A stretch of 64,000 bases of DNA from Struthidea cinerea (taxonomy: Eukaryota > Chordata > Aves > Passeriformes > Corcoracidae), in the NCBI GenBank assembly GCA_013397865.1, contig VZTI01001286.1, positions 1 to 64,000 on the forward strand, written 5' to 3'. The notes beneath the pieces are model-generated. The model had not been told where the DNA came from. It saw nothing but the letters and a program-made list of their open reading frames with translations, and did no database searches. The position numbers and the translations under genes are program-made. This document shows, one piece after another, positions 27,701 through 37,800 of the stretch; within the stretch, counting starts at the first letter, position 1; each line of letters opens with the position of its first letter.

Positions 27701-30700
27701 ATGATAGGCAATCCTGTAAGCAAAGCCTGATTCTCACATATTAAGGGAGTGAATTAAGATTTCACAATCTTAGTTCTGACATGTTTTTAACTTATGGATA
27801 CCCAAACTTCATCATCTTATTAAAGTTATTTTTGAATGTGTGCATGCATGTGTGAACAGGGTGATTGAGAGTGGAAAGTTCTGAAGGTGTAATGGCACTT
27901 GGTGATTTTTAAGATGTGAAGCATTCCTTAGTGATCTGGGAAGAATGTGTTAGAACTGAGCAGCACTCTGGTTTGCAAATTGCTGGGTGGTCATGAGGCA
28001 GTCACGGGGTCTGTACACAAATAGGTGCAATTTGCTCGCCACTTTGACATATGAAAGCCAGTGAATGCATTGCTGCTGCAGAGAGGAAAGGGAACCACAC
28101 CATCAGGATTATATTACCCAGGTCAGAGAGCTGACTATTTTAGTGGAAGAACATCCAAAAAAAAATCTGTGGGAAACTTTCAGAGTAATTAATGGGACAG
28201 AAGATTTCGGAGTTGCTAATATTAAAGTAAGACCACATGATACAAGAACTGTAGGTGTTACGGCTTTCATTTGCCAAGTCACACCAGTGCTCTGAAGCAG
28301 TGCAATGAAGCACCCAGAGCTCTGAAAGTCAGGTTTCATTTGAAAGTTGTAGAAGCACCCTTTACTGAGCTTTTAATAAGGATGCTGGTTTTTAATTGAT
28401 GCATTGCTCAGTCAACATATGTGCCTTGATTGAGTAGATAACCGTACCTAATATTAAGTATCTTAAAAGCTTTTTTTTAAGGTGCTGGGAGTGTTCTTGC
28501 TGACTGATGAATGAATGCTGTGCTCTCTTTCACCTGCACTCTTCTGTCCTGAATGCTTCAATTCAAACCTGTTGTCTTCAGATTTCATTAATTTCTGGTG
28601 CCAAACCAAGAGTAGTTCATATTCCTGTATTCTTTTGTGGAAAATGAACAAATCAAGGTGTTAAAGTTGGAACACTTCCTGTATGTGATGTTAAAATTTG
28701 CTCTTGTTGCAGATCGACAGGTCACCTTTTATCTTTGTACCAGATTTTATACTGGAGATGTTTGTGTTAATTCTGAAAGAGCAAAATCAGTCATTGGCTG
28801 TCCTGTTACAACATACTGTTGACAAAAATAAAACAACAGTACCAGTGTAACAGCAGAGCTGTTACCACAAGTATGATTGTGAGTTTGCAAAAGCACATAA
28901 AGCTAAAATAACGTAATTGAGTAATAGCTGTATTGTGGATGTTGGTTTAGGATCTTAGAATCTTGATTCCTTCATCTAGTCAATTATATTATGAAGCTAC
29001 CTTTGTGTTTAGCTTTTAATGGTCACACTTGGGTTTTTAACTGTAATATGATAGCTCTTATTTCTCACTCCCCTCTCAATAGAAGAGTCAGAAGGTATCA
29101 CTGTCCTCTGACAAATTGGGAGCCATTTCTACGACTAAGACAAATAGAAGCCATTATTTGAGCCTAGATAAAGATAGAAATCTATGTAATGGGCCTCCTG
29201 CTGAAATACCACAGTTATTTTAAGGTATATGGTGCTTGCATTGCATGGAAAAAAAACCCCAAGTCATAGACTTTGTTCTGGCTTGCTTTGTCTTCCCAGT
29301 GAAAACTACCTGCAGTTCAAAGGCAATGCTCCACCTCCTCGCTTGGCCTCTGTTCTTGCTTTCATTCTTGAAGTACTTCAGAGGACCCAGAGCACTGAAC
29401 TGTGTGACATCAACTTGGTTCTCCCGGCCGTGTTGAAATGCTTGGTACTGGTTAATGAGCTGCAAGGTGAGCTATTTGTTTGCTTTAAGTACATCTCTCC
29501 ACACCTGCAAGATTTTTGCACTGCTGAGCATCTTTCATCCCAGTATTTAAGACTCTCAGATGAGGTGAATAAAATAATCTGGCCAGCTAAACTGGATGAG
29601 GCTGTTTTTTTCATTAACTGGTCTGGGACTTCTGTTTCTCAGGCAGAGAAGTCCTGCCTCATTTAACTCTCTAATGAACTAATCAACTTCTCAGGAATCT
29701 GAAGTCATTTCCTTTTTCCCCATCCTTCCCACCTAATCTCCTCCAGACTTAGCGACTGTGGAAATTTTCTTCTACCTAAAGTTTTGAGACCAAATAAGGT
29801 AGTGTATGTTCTCCGCACAGAGGCATTATAAATTGATTAAAAGTAGCATGTTGCTCTCTGAAGGTATCTGAGTCTTCTTTCTTCTTTTAGCATGCTTTGT
29901 TTTGTAGCAAGAACAGCTTTATTTTTAGCTGCCTAAAGAACGAAGCACTCTTGTCACCCCACCATTGTATAACAAAGGTACCTGAGCTCAAAATTTCCAT
30001 TACTTGCTCCTAGAGAGGCATTAAGCAAAATTTGGATTCACCTCTGACTTCTCCTGGGAATTTTCTCTAATAAAGTACTTTTTGATTCTGGTCTATAATA
30101 GTTTCAAGGACAAGATATGCTTAGGGAATTAGTTCAATCATCACATAACTTTCTTCCCCCTTTTGCCATCCCAGCCGTATCACTGGAAGCTGAGTACCCA
30201 CCTTGCAATGTGCTGGGGAATGAGCTGGAAGTCTTGTGCTGCTGTAGCCACCTGCTCCCTGCCAGCCTGGACAGGGCTCTGCCACACTCTTCTAGAAAAG
30301 TCCTTGCAGCCCAGTTCCACCTTTATAAAGGAAGAGCTGTATCTTGCATCTTGGGAATTTATTTGGAAACAATTATTGAGAAAATAGGGGGGGGGGGGCG
30401 GGTTGTTGGGTTTTTTAGGGTTGTTTTCCCTTAAAAAAAGAGTTAGGGTGCATTTCAGAACAATCTCCACCACTGAAAGTACAGAGTAGATCCACATAGC
30501 TCTGAGCAGGATATAATGCTGTGACTACCTTTCTTTTGAATCAAATAGGAATTATTAAGGAATATAAACAGAACATAACATTTAAATAAAACCTCTATTT
30601 CCTCTAAATGAGTATCTCTTGGCTTTAACTTAAAAAGACCATAGTGTATTTAAAAATCTGTTTAAAGGATAATGGTGGTAAAAATAAGACTTTTGCATAA

Positions 30701-33700
30701 AACCATGACTCATGCTGTTCCTTATAGCCAATCTAAGTGCTCTCACAGTCATTTCACTTGCATCAAAGAAAGACGAAACCTTTTTTTTTTCCTCATTTAA
30801 AAATTTGTGTCTTCATGAAAGACATTCTCCAGATGGTCAGTTCAAGAGCTCTGTGTGATTCTTGTGATTTTTCTTTTGCAGTTAAAAAAATATCTACAGA
30901 CATTGTACAGTACATGGTAGAAGGCTGCCAAGCAGGGTCAGGAGGAGAACATGCCACCCAGCTGACTTCTGTATTTAGGTAACCAGAAAATATGCCAACT
31001 GGCAGCAAAGCTGCTGCAAGCCAATTGACAGCAAACATGTTTTCTTAAAATAACTAATTATCCTAACATGCTGCATTGTTGCTTGTTTATGGTATTTAAG
31101 TAATGGTACTTTTGGCACTGTGTTTGAACACAGCTTTGCCAAAAAGCCAGAGCATAAAAATAGAATTGAGAGACATACCTGCTTCCTCAGGGATGAGGTA
31201 CTGTTTTGAGAGGCATACAGTAGGGAGGTGTGTTGCTCCTGTGATGGGAAAATCTCCTCAGGAATGCTGATGGTGCTGTGAAAGATGTGTGTGCCTAATT
31301 TGAAGTGCAGATAATCTTCATATAACAAGCTTATCTTTTTTTATTTGATTTTGTGACAATAATAGATTATTATAATATAAATTATCCTCCTTTCGTGGCT
31401 CTGCAAAATGAATCCTGTATCTCACATGGATACAATAGAAAAGGTGCATGACCTGGCACCCAAAGACATTTTGCAACCCTTAAGCACTGCTGCTTTATTG
31501 GGTCAGGTCTAGGTAAAAGCTCCAGAGAAACTCACCAAAATAAGACCAGGTGTTTGTGGGAATGCCAGTCTGTATGGGATACATCACTTTCATGGGACGT
31601 GTCATCCCTAGGGTGTTAATTTTGATTTGAAGGTAATCTGTGATCTTTAAAGACCTCACATCCTCAGGAAGGCAAATGGATGTGCTTCCAGCCAATGGTC
31701 TGCCCTGGTTAAGATCCAGTAGAGCTTTATAAGAAATGCCAATGTTGATTCTGCAAATTTGAATCTAAAACTCTTGTTTTGTTAGTCTTTTTATTACAAT
31801 TATTATTTAGTAAATAAGGAATATATAGTTTAGTTTTGCATTCACACGCACATTCAGAAGTGAAGTGCTCTGGAACAAGGCAGTCCTGGTGAAACAGCAG
31901 CAGAATCTGCCAGATTACTTGAAAATAAATGTGTGGAATTTTTAGCATTAGCCTTCAAAAGCATGACTTTGTTTAAAGAAAGCATTCCAGGTAGAGTATT
32001 CCAGTGTAACAATATGAAAATTGCAATACAGCCAGATTGCTTGTTCTGATTAGACTCTTCAATTGTTCTTGGCATGTTCTCTGCATCTAGTTTTGACCCT
32101 GCATTAAATGCCTCTGTATCCCCCTCAGGCAGTTTATCCAGGACTACACTGCTGTCTATGATCACCGGGTTTTCAGCATACTGGAAACAGTGGCAGTCTT
32201 GCATCAGACGTTCGTTACCAGCCTTATTCCCACAATCACACAGTCTTTGAAGGATTCGGAGCACAAACAAGGCCTTGGAAAAAATGCTGCACAGAGGTTT
32301 GATTTTCATTTAATATTATTTTTTGACAATTAATAGTAGAGGTTTATTCTCTTGAAAGAAAGCAGTGTTAAGACAGCAGCACAGACACTCAAAAATGAGT
32401 GATTTTGTGTTCAGCCAGAAATCTCTCTTAACTCAAGCCTTTCATGGTTTTAAGCCATCTATATTTGCTGAATATTTCCAGAGATGTTTTGTTTTGTCCA
32501 CAGACCACTGAAGAATTTATATGAATCCAGGTTGTATCTACACTGTATGTTGCAAAATGGAATTAAGAATTCCTTACCCTAAGAATTTTCCTGTTAGTTC
32601 CTGTTTTAGAGGACTTTATGGGTCATATGTAAAATTTTAGTATTAGTAGGTATGGTCTGAGATGGTTGGAAAAGAAATATCCCCAACTTAATTTCAAGAG
32701 CTCGCTCATAATCTAAACTTAGAAGAGTTGTGGGTGTCCAGGAAAGGCTGGCTCCGATAGGCACAGCAGGCTCACACTTCCTCCGTTTCCCCCCAAGAAC
32801 TTAGGACAGAAATATTTGACACGTGAATCCATCTGGCATTAGGAGGAAATGGCACATGAGGGGAGCAGCTGTGCAGGGATGGTGATATCTCTGGGTGCAG
32901 GTGCAGCACTGGCCTTTCAGCATTGTTACAAAACTCCCGGAAGCTCTGCCTCATGTGGCACCAAAGCCAAAAGGGCTCCTCCTGTTAGTGCTGCTCACTG
33001 GAAGGCTGCCCGTGACTCTTCCTGTGGTCTGGGCAAGGAACTGGTCCCAGTGTTTGCATTACTGCACATCCTCGGACTACTCAAAGGGGAGGATCCACTC
33101 TTGCCACATGCTGGGGAAGTTTTGAGGTGTGCTGGCAGGGCCTGGGCTATAAAAAGTCCAAAAGACAGAGTTGTGCAAGAATAACTCATGAGACACTAAA
33201 GGGTACTCACAGGGTATTAATCTTCCATTTAATGAAAAAGGTATTTAATTCATTTGTAATTATATTATTCACTTTTTACTATCCACTACCAACAACTGCA
33301 TTTCCTTTTATTTAAGAGAATTTGCCCAGGGTCAGCCTGGTGTACCATTATATGCAGGATTTCCACATGACCTGCTTTTCATCCTTTGATAATGTATTTC
33401 ATAGCTAAAATCTTTGTTTGTTTTTCTTTTGTTAAATACTGTTAATATGGTAACATTCAACCCAGTGTCTACAAAATACTGAAAGCAAGCAGGTTGTTTG
33501 AGCTTCTTGAGATATATGCTTGGAGATTACTGAAGAGCTACATTTTCTTTAGCCTCATCACTTACACCTTATCTATTATCTAATCTGTTGTCAATGTTTT
33601 CTATTAGTAATTTGTATTTAGAATGTGCTCCATTACCCAGCAGCCTGAGGTGATCTATGAGCATTTTATTGTAAGAACACTAATTTTCTCTCTTCAAGAA

Positions 33701-34653
33701 CACCTGATTCTGTCTCTTCAGTCCCAGCCTCTAAATAATGTTGTATTAACATATTCAGTGCAATTACTGTAGACATTAAAGTGCAAACCCATCTCTATAA
33801 AAGAAGTAAAGTTCAGAAGTTGCATTAAATGCCTATAGTGGTGATGTCCGGTGTTGTTATTGCAAGGAACTAGTAAGAAAACTGCAGTTTTGTTTGCTCA
33901 AGTTAATATTTCATGACAAAAACAGATAATTAGAAAAGACCTAAATGTCAGAGGCAGTACTTCAACAATAATTACACTGTCTAGGTTGGAGAGTATTAGA
34001 ATGAACTTAAGGTGAAAAGTCTCATCAACACATACGCACTCTTCTGGAAATCCACTTGAGTGACAGTTTCCTTCTGAATTCCAGGTTTATTTTAAAACAG
34101 TCATTGTCCTTGGTTGAGGATAGTGGTTTAAATCTGGGTCAGTGCTGGGCTGCACCCAAATGCCAGGGGCTCACATCACTGTGCTGTGGTGAGAGTCACA
34201 GGGATTGCTTAGGCAGAAATGAGAGAGCAAACATCGTCAAGTCTGAATGCTAATCTCATCTAGGCCTTGGAAACTCCACATTTTTAAATGAAGAACTTCT
34301 ATTTCACAGCAGTTTACTAAACAAGTAGGCTTCTAAGCATCTCCACTACTAGCCATATCCAATGCAATCCTTATTCTTCTTCTGATCTGGCCATGCTAAA
34401 GAGTCACAGCAAACAAAGCAGTTGAATAGGTGGGGGGAAGTTACCATGTTTTAATATCCCAATATCTAAACAATGTGTTTGGGAATTACACATTTTTACT
34501 CCTAGGATGTGTGAGATTGTTAAAATAACACATTACATGTTTTGATATATATTTTTTTTCCCCAACAGAGAAGCCTATAAGAGACTCTTATCTTACCTGG
34601 CAGAGGCTGGACAAAATGAGATACAAAAACTGGAAAATGAGACAGATCAGTAG
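9519..34653 (+). CDS. MMS22L: MMS22L, C-terminal part (11 coding exons, 5' part outside window)
   Basis: MMS22L is the partner of TONSL. The complex binds post-replicative chromatin and RAD51 and promotes homologous recombination at stalled or broken replication forks in the nucleus. Joining exons 9519-9709, 12093-12243, 14879-15021, 15789-15931, 16091-16250, 19842-20011, 26748-26959, 29300-29466, 30882-30978, 32129-32296 and 34569-34653 gives one open frame of 561 residues plus a split first codon, ending at TAG 34651-34653. All junctions are AG/GT and every phase matches. Sequence patches such as KEHHLAVASALWRNFF, APPPRLASVLAFILEVL and QLTSVFRQFIQDY match my memory of vertebrate MMS22L. The family protein is about 1240 residues, so this is roughly its C-terminal 45%, largely helical repeat with no catalytic motif. 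No frameshift or premature stop was seen. The upstream coding exons are missing only because the window starts inside an intron. The identification is firm; exact residue numbering is inferred. Confidence 0.95.
9710..12092 (+). other. MMS22L intron a-b
   Basis: AT-rich unique sequence. I see no repeat, RNA gene or coding segment that I can support. A moderately GC-richer patch lies near 10850-11060. Confidence 0.85.
12093..12243 (+). CDS. MMS22L: MMS22L exon b
   Basis: The acceptor is AAAAACAG and the donor is GTGAAA. The exon starts by completing a Gly codon and encodes FTLLALDIPSKALSDLQPQP followed by MMRLFGWDDMVWPQLV. It ends in phase 2. The protein sequence is colinear with vertebrate MMS22L. 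Confidence 0.95.
12244..14878 (+). other. MMS22L intron b-c
   Basis: AT-rich unique sequence. Short open frames occur around 13950-14810 on both strands, but none shows family similarity or splice-compatible phase. Nothing else was recognised. Confidence 0.85.
14879..15021 (+). CDS. MMS22L: MMS22L exon c
   Basis: The acceptor CTACACAG follows a long pyrimidine tract, and the donor is the strong GTAAGT. The exon encodes SLCEAFSSMGYTSYEALTV and then RSWFRCVLQMFLD. The last third (about residues 33-47 of the exon) is the part that differs most from the mammalian protein as I remember it. It ends in phase 1. Confidence 0.94.
15022..15788 (+). other. MMS22L intron c-d
   Basis: It contains a 15-bp direct repeat, CTAATTACAAAATGT, at 15091-15105 and 15134-15148, and a G-run at 15379-15394 (nine G, C, six G). 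Otherwise it is unremarkable AT-rich sequence. Confidence 0.85.
15789..15931 (+). CDS. MMS22L: MMS22L exon d
   Basis: The acceptor is TAATCAG and the donor is GTACTG. It encodes AYMEQLTEMTRLIFKLSEV and ends DPENALVQFIK. The frame closes exactly at the donor (phase 0). The next intron is only 159 bp. Confidence 0.95.
16091..16250 (+). CDS. MMS22L: MMS22L exon e
   Basis: The acceptor is TTTTCTCAG and the donor is GTAATT. It encodes AVGRTYSGLQTLPEKS, then AMVAKTLEYLGDVLKYVK and GLQLTYWIIG. It ends in phase 1, with the Gly codon split across the intron. Confidence 0.95.
17075..17300 (+). repeat. CR1 LINE, truncated 3' end (different subfamily)
   Basis: It contains GCACTGGAACAGGCTCCCCA, then GTGTTTGGACAATGATCTCA, ATGGTGTGACTCCTGGGG and GATCCTTGTGGGTCCC, and ends CAGGACGTTCTGTGATA. 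This is the CR1 subfamily with the GGTGTGACTC block, in sense orientation. The 5' boundary is approximate. Confidence 0.88.
17762..18177 (-). mobile_element. Solo LTR of an avian endogenous retrovirus (antisense to MMS22L)
   Basis: Read on the - strand, this segment of about 416 bp begins TGTGTGGAGGG and ends GAAATCGCTACA, so it has TG...CA ends. Inside are a TATA-like ATAAAAA (plus 17958-17964) and, about 70 bp downstream, AATAAA (plus 17885-17890): the promoter to poly(A) spacing of an LTR. It is GC-richer than the intron around it. No internal retroviral genes and no clear target duplication were seen. Boundaries and family (ERV class) are uncertain. Confidence 0.65.
19842..20011 (+). CDS. 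MMS22L: MMS22L exon f
   Basis: The acceptor is TTGCAATAG and the donor is GTAAGT. It encodes KFCAPILATSKAQQLLFRIV and ends AIQESLPLYLQ. It is among the best conserved parts of the protein. It ends in phase 0. Confidence 0.96.
26541..26598 (+). repeat. Tandem duplication, 2 x ~29 bp
   Basis: TCAGATCATCAGATATCTGA plus TGCAAATA (26541-26568) is followed at once by TCAGATCATTCAGATATCTG plus CAGCAAATCA (26569-26598). The two units differ by one insertion and a few changes. Both include the palindrome AGATATCT. Confidence 0.85.
26677..26723 (+). repeat. Tandem duplication, 2 x ~24 bp
   Basis: GTTAAAGATTTATTCAACTG at 26677 is repeated as GTTAAAAATTTATTCAATTT at 26701. The second unit runs into the pyrimidine tract before the acceptor at 26746-26747. 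Confidence 0.8.
26748..26959 (+). CDS. MMS22L: MMS22L exon g
   Basis: The acceptor is TCTACAG after a pyrimidine-rich tract, and the donor is GTAAGG. It encodes GLSFICCQSQTQG, then AYLNQLLGSIIRHYFGRFL and QHPLLTALGSS. It ends in phase 2. At 212 bp it is the longest MMS22L exon here. It follows the longest complete intron of the gene in this window (6.7 kb). Confidence 0.95.
26960..29299 (+). other. MMS22L intron g-h
   Basis: A mixed AT-rich intron with somewhat GC-richer sequence at about 27030-27480. No repeat family, exon or RNA gene was recognised with confidence. Confidence 0.8.
29300..29466 (+). CDS. MMS22L: MMS22L exon h
   Basis: The acceptor is TTCCCAG and the donor is GTGAGC. It completes a Ser codon, then encodes ENYLQFKGN and APPPRLASVLAFILEVL, and ends PAVLKCLVLVNELQ. 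It ends in phase 1. Confidence 0.96.
29467..30881 (+). other. MMS22L intron h-i
   Basis: It contains a G-run at 30387-30402 (twelve G, C, three G) with two further GGG tracts to 30420. The rest is AT-rich unique sequence. Confidence 0.85.
30882..30978 (+). CDS. MMS22L: MMS22L exon i
   Basis: The acceptor is CTTTTGCAG and the donor is GTAACC. This short exon of 97 bp encodes VKKISTDIVQYMVEGCQAG and ends HATQLTSVF. It ends in phase 2, splitting an Arg codon. Confidence 0.95.
30979..32128 (+). other. MMS22L intron i-j
   Basis: AT-rich unique sequence; nothing recognised. Antisense open frames that overlap the next exon are shadows of that exon. Confidence 0.85.
32129..32296 (+). CDS. MMS22L: MMS22L exon j
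   Basis: The acceptor is CCCCTCAG. The donor GTTTGA is weak: it keeps GT and the G at +5 but has T at +3 and +4. The exon encodes QFIQDYTAVYDHRVFSILET and ends SLKDSEHKQGLGKNAAQ. It ends in phase 2 with a split Arg codon, matching the family's exon structure. Confidence 0.94.
32297..34568 (+). other. MMS22L intron j-k
   Basis: It includes a GC-rich block at about 32725-33190 carrying a TATA-like CTATAAAAAG at about 33147-33156, possibly a decayed LTR. The flanks are AT-rich with no recognised repeat. Confidence 0.75.
34569..34653 (+). CDS. MMS22L: MMS22L terminal coding exon with stop
   Basis: The acceptor is CCCCAACAG. It encodes EAYKRLLSYLAEAGQNEI, then QKLENETDQ and the stop TAG at 34651-34653. 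The C-terminus matches the usual family end in place and length. The 3' UTR follows directly; an ATTAAA at 35249-35254 is one possible cleavage signal, but the true end is not settled. Confidence 0.95.
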
Positions 34654-36809
34654 TGTGCTGGTGACTACTCTTTTCCTCTCAGACGTTATGACATTGTTGG
34701 TGCCTAAAACTACAGACTACAACACACTAGACAAGTTCTTTATGCTTACAATGAAAATACATGTATCAACTTTTGTGGTTGCTTTTTCCCCCAATTTATG
34801 TATTAATTTAAAAAAAATCGGTGGTATTTTATTATTGTTGTGCATTTGAAGATTAACTCAATATCCTGTTGAATAGCAATAGAAAGGTTGAAAGCTAATT
34901 TATTACATATTCAAATATCTATATGAACAGAGCCTATATTGCAACATACAAGACAGGATTTCAAAGAATTTCACAACTTAGTTCACATTGAATGAGACCT
35001 GTCCCTCTTAATAGTGTAGTTCTGAAATCCTTATTCAGTCTTTTCTTAAGAAAATAATAATTTTGTAATTTCTAATTTATTATTTTAGTAGAATGAGAAG
35101 AATGTGTGCCCTGTAGTACTCAATGTGTTGAATGCAGTGCATTCACCAGTTGTGCAAGTGTGATAAAGCTTGTGTTAAGAGAGAGCATTTTTTTTTAATA
35201 TGTTTATGTTGCACAGAATGTATATAGCTGTCTTAACCTTCCACCTGTATTAAAACATTTCAGTATTTCATATTCCATTGTAAAACCTCTCTGTTTTCTT
35301 TCTGGGTAATATAAGAAGAGGCAGATTCAGATTTCCTGTTCTCTTTCTTTTCAATGCTATGTTCTTAAAATTAGCCCGTAATTTCCAGGGTCCCATGATC
35401 TTTTAATTAGTCATGACACTATTAGTTATCCACTTAGACTAGGTGTGAAAGGTGGGAGGGAAAAAGACGAGAGGACAGACTTCTAATGAAAATACTCACC
35501 ATTTGATGATAGGCTAGCAATTATTCCTGTTTGCCTGGAAAGTTGGATCTTTCAAATATTTTGCTGTGTTATGGGTCTTTCCAGGGTTGATCTAGTTCTG
35601 TAACTTTTTCTACATTTTTTTTCTAAAGTTTTCAGGAAACTTTCATTAATGGTTGTGGTATCTACACTTTTCACTTCCCTCAATAATCTGAAGCTTTCTG
35701 AAACTACTTACTGGACTTTGGGAGTGGGTTTGCCCTTAATGGCAACACCGGTGAGCAGGCTCTTAAAATTATTCACATTTTAATTTTACAATGTTAACAG
35801 GAAGGAAAAATTATTTTTGTGTCTAATAGCTCCACAAAAATCCCTAAAATCTTGTTCAGAGCAGCTTCCCTTTCGTTACAGTAATCTTATCAAGTCGAAC
35901 TAGATAATCTTCTTGCCTAAATCAGCTATCGGTACTTCAGATAATGCAGTAACTAAAAGCCTCTTTAGGCTACTTAATAGTGCAGAACGTGGAGGTTCTT
36001 TTCATTATGAAAGTGACTTATTGAACTTGCATTGTAGCTTCTCGTAAGCTTATGTACCTGGGAGGAGTTTTATTCATCCCAGGAGAACTCTGCTTCTGAA
36101 AAGCTTTTTTTAAAAAAATATAAAACACCCCTCTCCAAGAGAAATTAATTGAGATGCCTTCAAAATTTGAGTCCTACCACACAGTGGATCCCAGAACAGA
36201 TGTCTGACTGTAGTATTACTTCCTGAAAGTAAAGACTGATTTTAAAGGATTGAACAGATATTATAACAAAGCACTTAATGATGTGTTTAGTAGGTTATTA
36301 AAGACATATTTAATACTATCTGCAGTGGTTGGAAGTCTCTGAAAAAGAAACAGGACTTTATGTAAATGCATAGCAGCTCCTGGCACACGAGAAACTAATT
36401 TAAACAGTTTGGAAATTATCATCCTTCTCTGTCACAGAGTTAATGTGAACAGAAATAAGGCATTTTGCATCACAGTCACCAACCACAGCCAAATGGGGGA
36501 TGTGGTTTGGTCTATTTATTTGGTATGGGCATTTGCAGATGTGACTGATACTTCCAATAATATTAACGAGAGGAAGACTTGCAGAGTGCTAGTTTATGCT
36601 GACTTAGCAAGCATACACCAAAACAGCAGTCCAAAACCAGTTAGGAGGAACAAAGAAAATGCTTATTTTAACTACAATATAGAAAAAACTGAAAAGCTAA
36701 AAATATATATATATATATAGTCTTATTGGATGCTGTCTGTATAAAGGCAGCTTAAGGCAATAAACATTATTTAAATTAAACCTTTTTATATTATTTTACA
36801 TTGAACAGT

Positions 36810-36909
36810 TTGGTTTAAAAGAGGGTAGATTTAGACTAGATATATGGAAGAATTTTTTTATTATGAGGATGGTGAACCCCTGGGACAGGTGGCTTAGAGA
36901 GGTGGCACC
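36810..36909 (+). repeat. CR1 LINE fragment
   Basis: GGTTTAAAAGAGGGTAGATT, then TTAGACTAGATATATGGAAG and GGGACAGGTGGCTTAGAGAG match consecutive sense blocks of the CR1 3' region. The extreme 3' tail is missing, so this is an old internal fragment. Confidence 0.85.
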
Positions 36910-37200
36910 TTAAAGTGACAGCCTGATTTCAGCTTTTATAGGCTCTTCCTTTGGCCTGCATTTTTGTAGCACTAGGGCAGCATTTTACTTATTGGATGGT
37001 AAGGGTGTCTCCCAGTATGTTGTTTAAAAATAACACTGCTTGCAAGGACAGATACTTCCTGCAGTTGTAAATTCTGCAACTGATGGTGAAAAGTTCCTGA
37101 AAATAAAATTGTGGCTAGAGTACCTAATTCAGAGGAATTTCATCATTCAAACCCATCTATATAATGAAATGGTGGTGGTATTATAAGTTATTTTGAATGC

Positions 37201-37800
37201 TGTGATGGTTTAACCCCAGCCAGCAGCCAAGCCCCACACAGCTGCTCCCCCACCAGTGGGATTGAGGAGAGAATGGGAAGGGTAAAAGGTAGAAAACTCC
37301 GGGTTGAGACAAAGACAGTTTAATGGGGAAGGCAAAAGCCACAAATAGGGAAGGCACACAAATAAAGCAAAACAAGGAATGAATTCACTGCTTCCCAAGG
37401 GCAGGTGGGTGTTCAGCCATCTCCAGGAGAGCAGGGCCCCATCACACATAACGGTGTAACACGTAGCTTGGGAAGACAAAGCCCTCACTCCAAATGTCCC
37501 CTCCTTCTTCCTTCTTTCCCCCACTGTATGTACTGACCATGATGTCACATGGTCTGGAATATCCCTTTGGTCAGTTTGGGTCACCTGTCCTGGCTGTGTA
37601 GCCTCCCAAGCACCCCCAGCCCCCTCCCCAGCGTGGCAGTACAAAAAGCAGAAAAGACCTTGGCTTTGTGTAAGCCCTGCTCAGCAATAACAAAAACATC
37701 TCTACATTATCAACCCTGTGTTCAGCACAAATCCAAAACACAGCCCCACACCTGCCCCTGTGAAGAAAATTAACTCCACCCCAGCCAAAACAAGCAGACA
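37201..37800 (-). mobile_element. Solo LTR, avian endogenous retrovirus, family A copy 1
   Basis: The plus strand starts TGTGATGGTTTAACCCCAGC and ends near CCAGCCAAAACAAGCAGACA. In between are blocks shared with the copy at 55975-56565, such as GGTCTGGAATATCCCTTTGG, AAGCAAAACA(A/T)GGAATGAAT and CAGCACAAATCCAAAACA. Transcriptional sense is the - strand: an ATTAAA poly(A)-type signal is kept (plus 37319-37324), while the TATA-box site is changed to a TATGTA-like form. No retroviral genes flank it, so it is a solo LTR from recombination. A target duplication was not clear. Confidence 0.85.
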
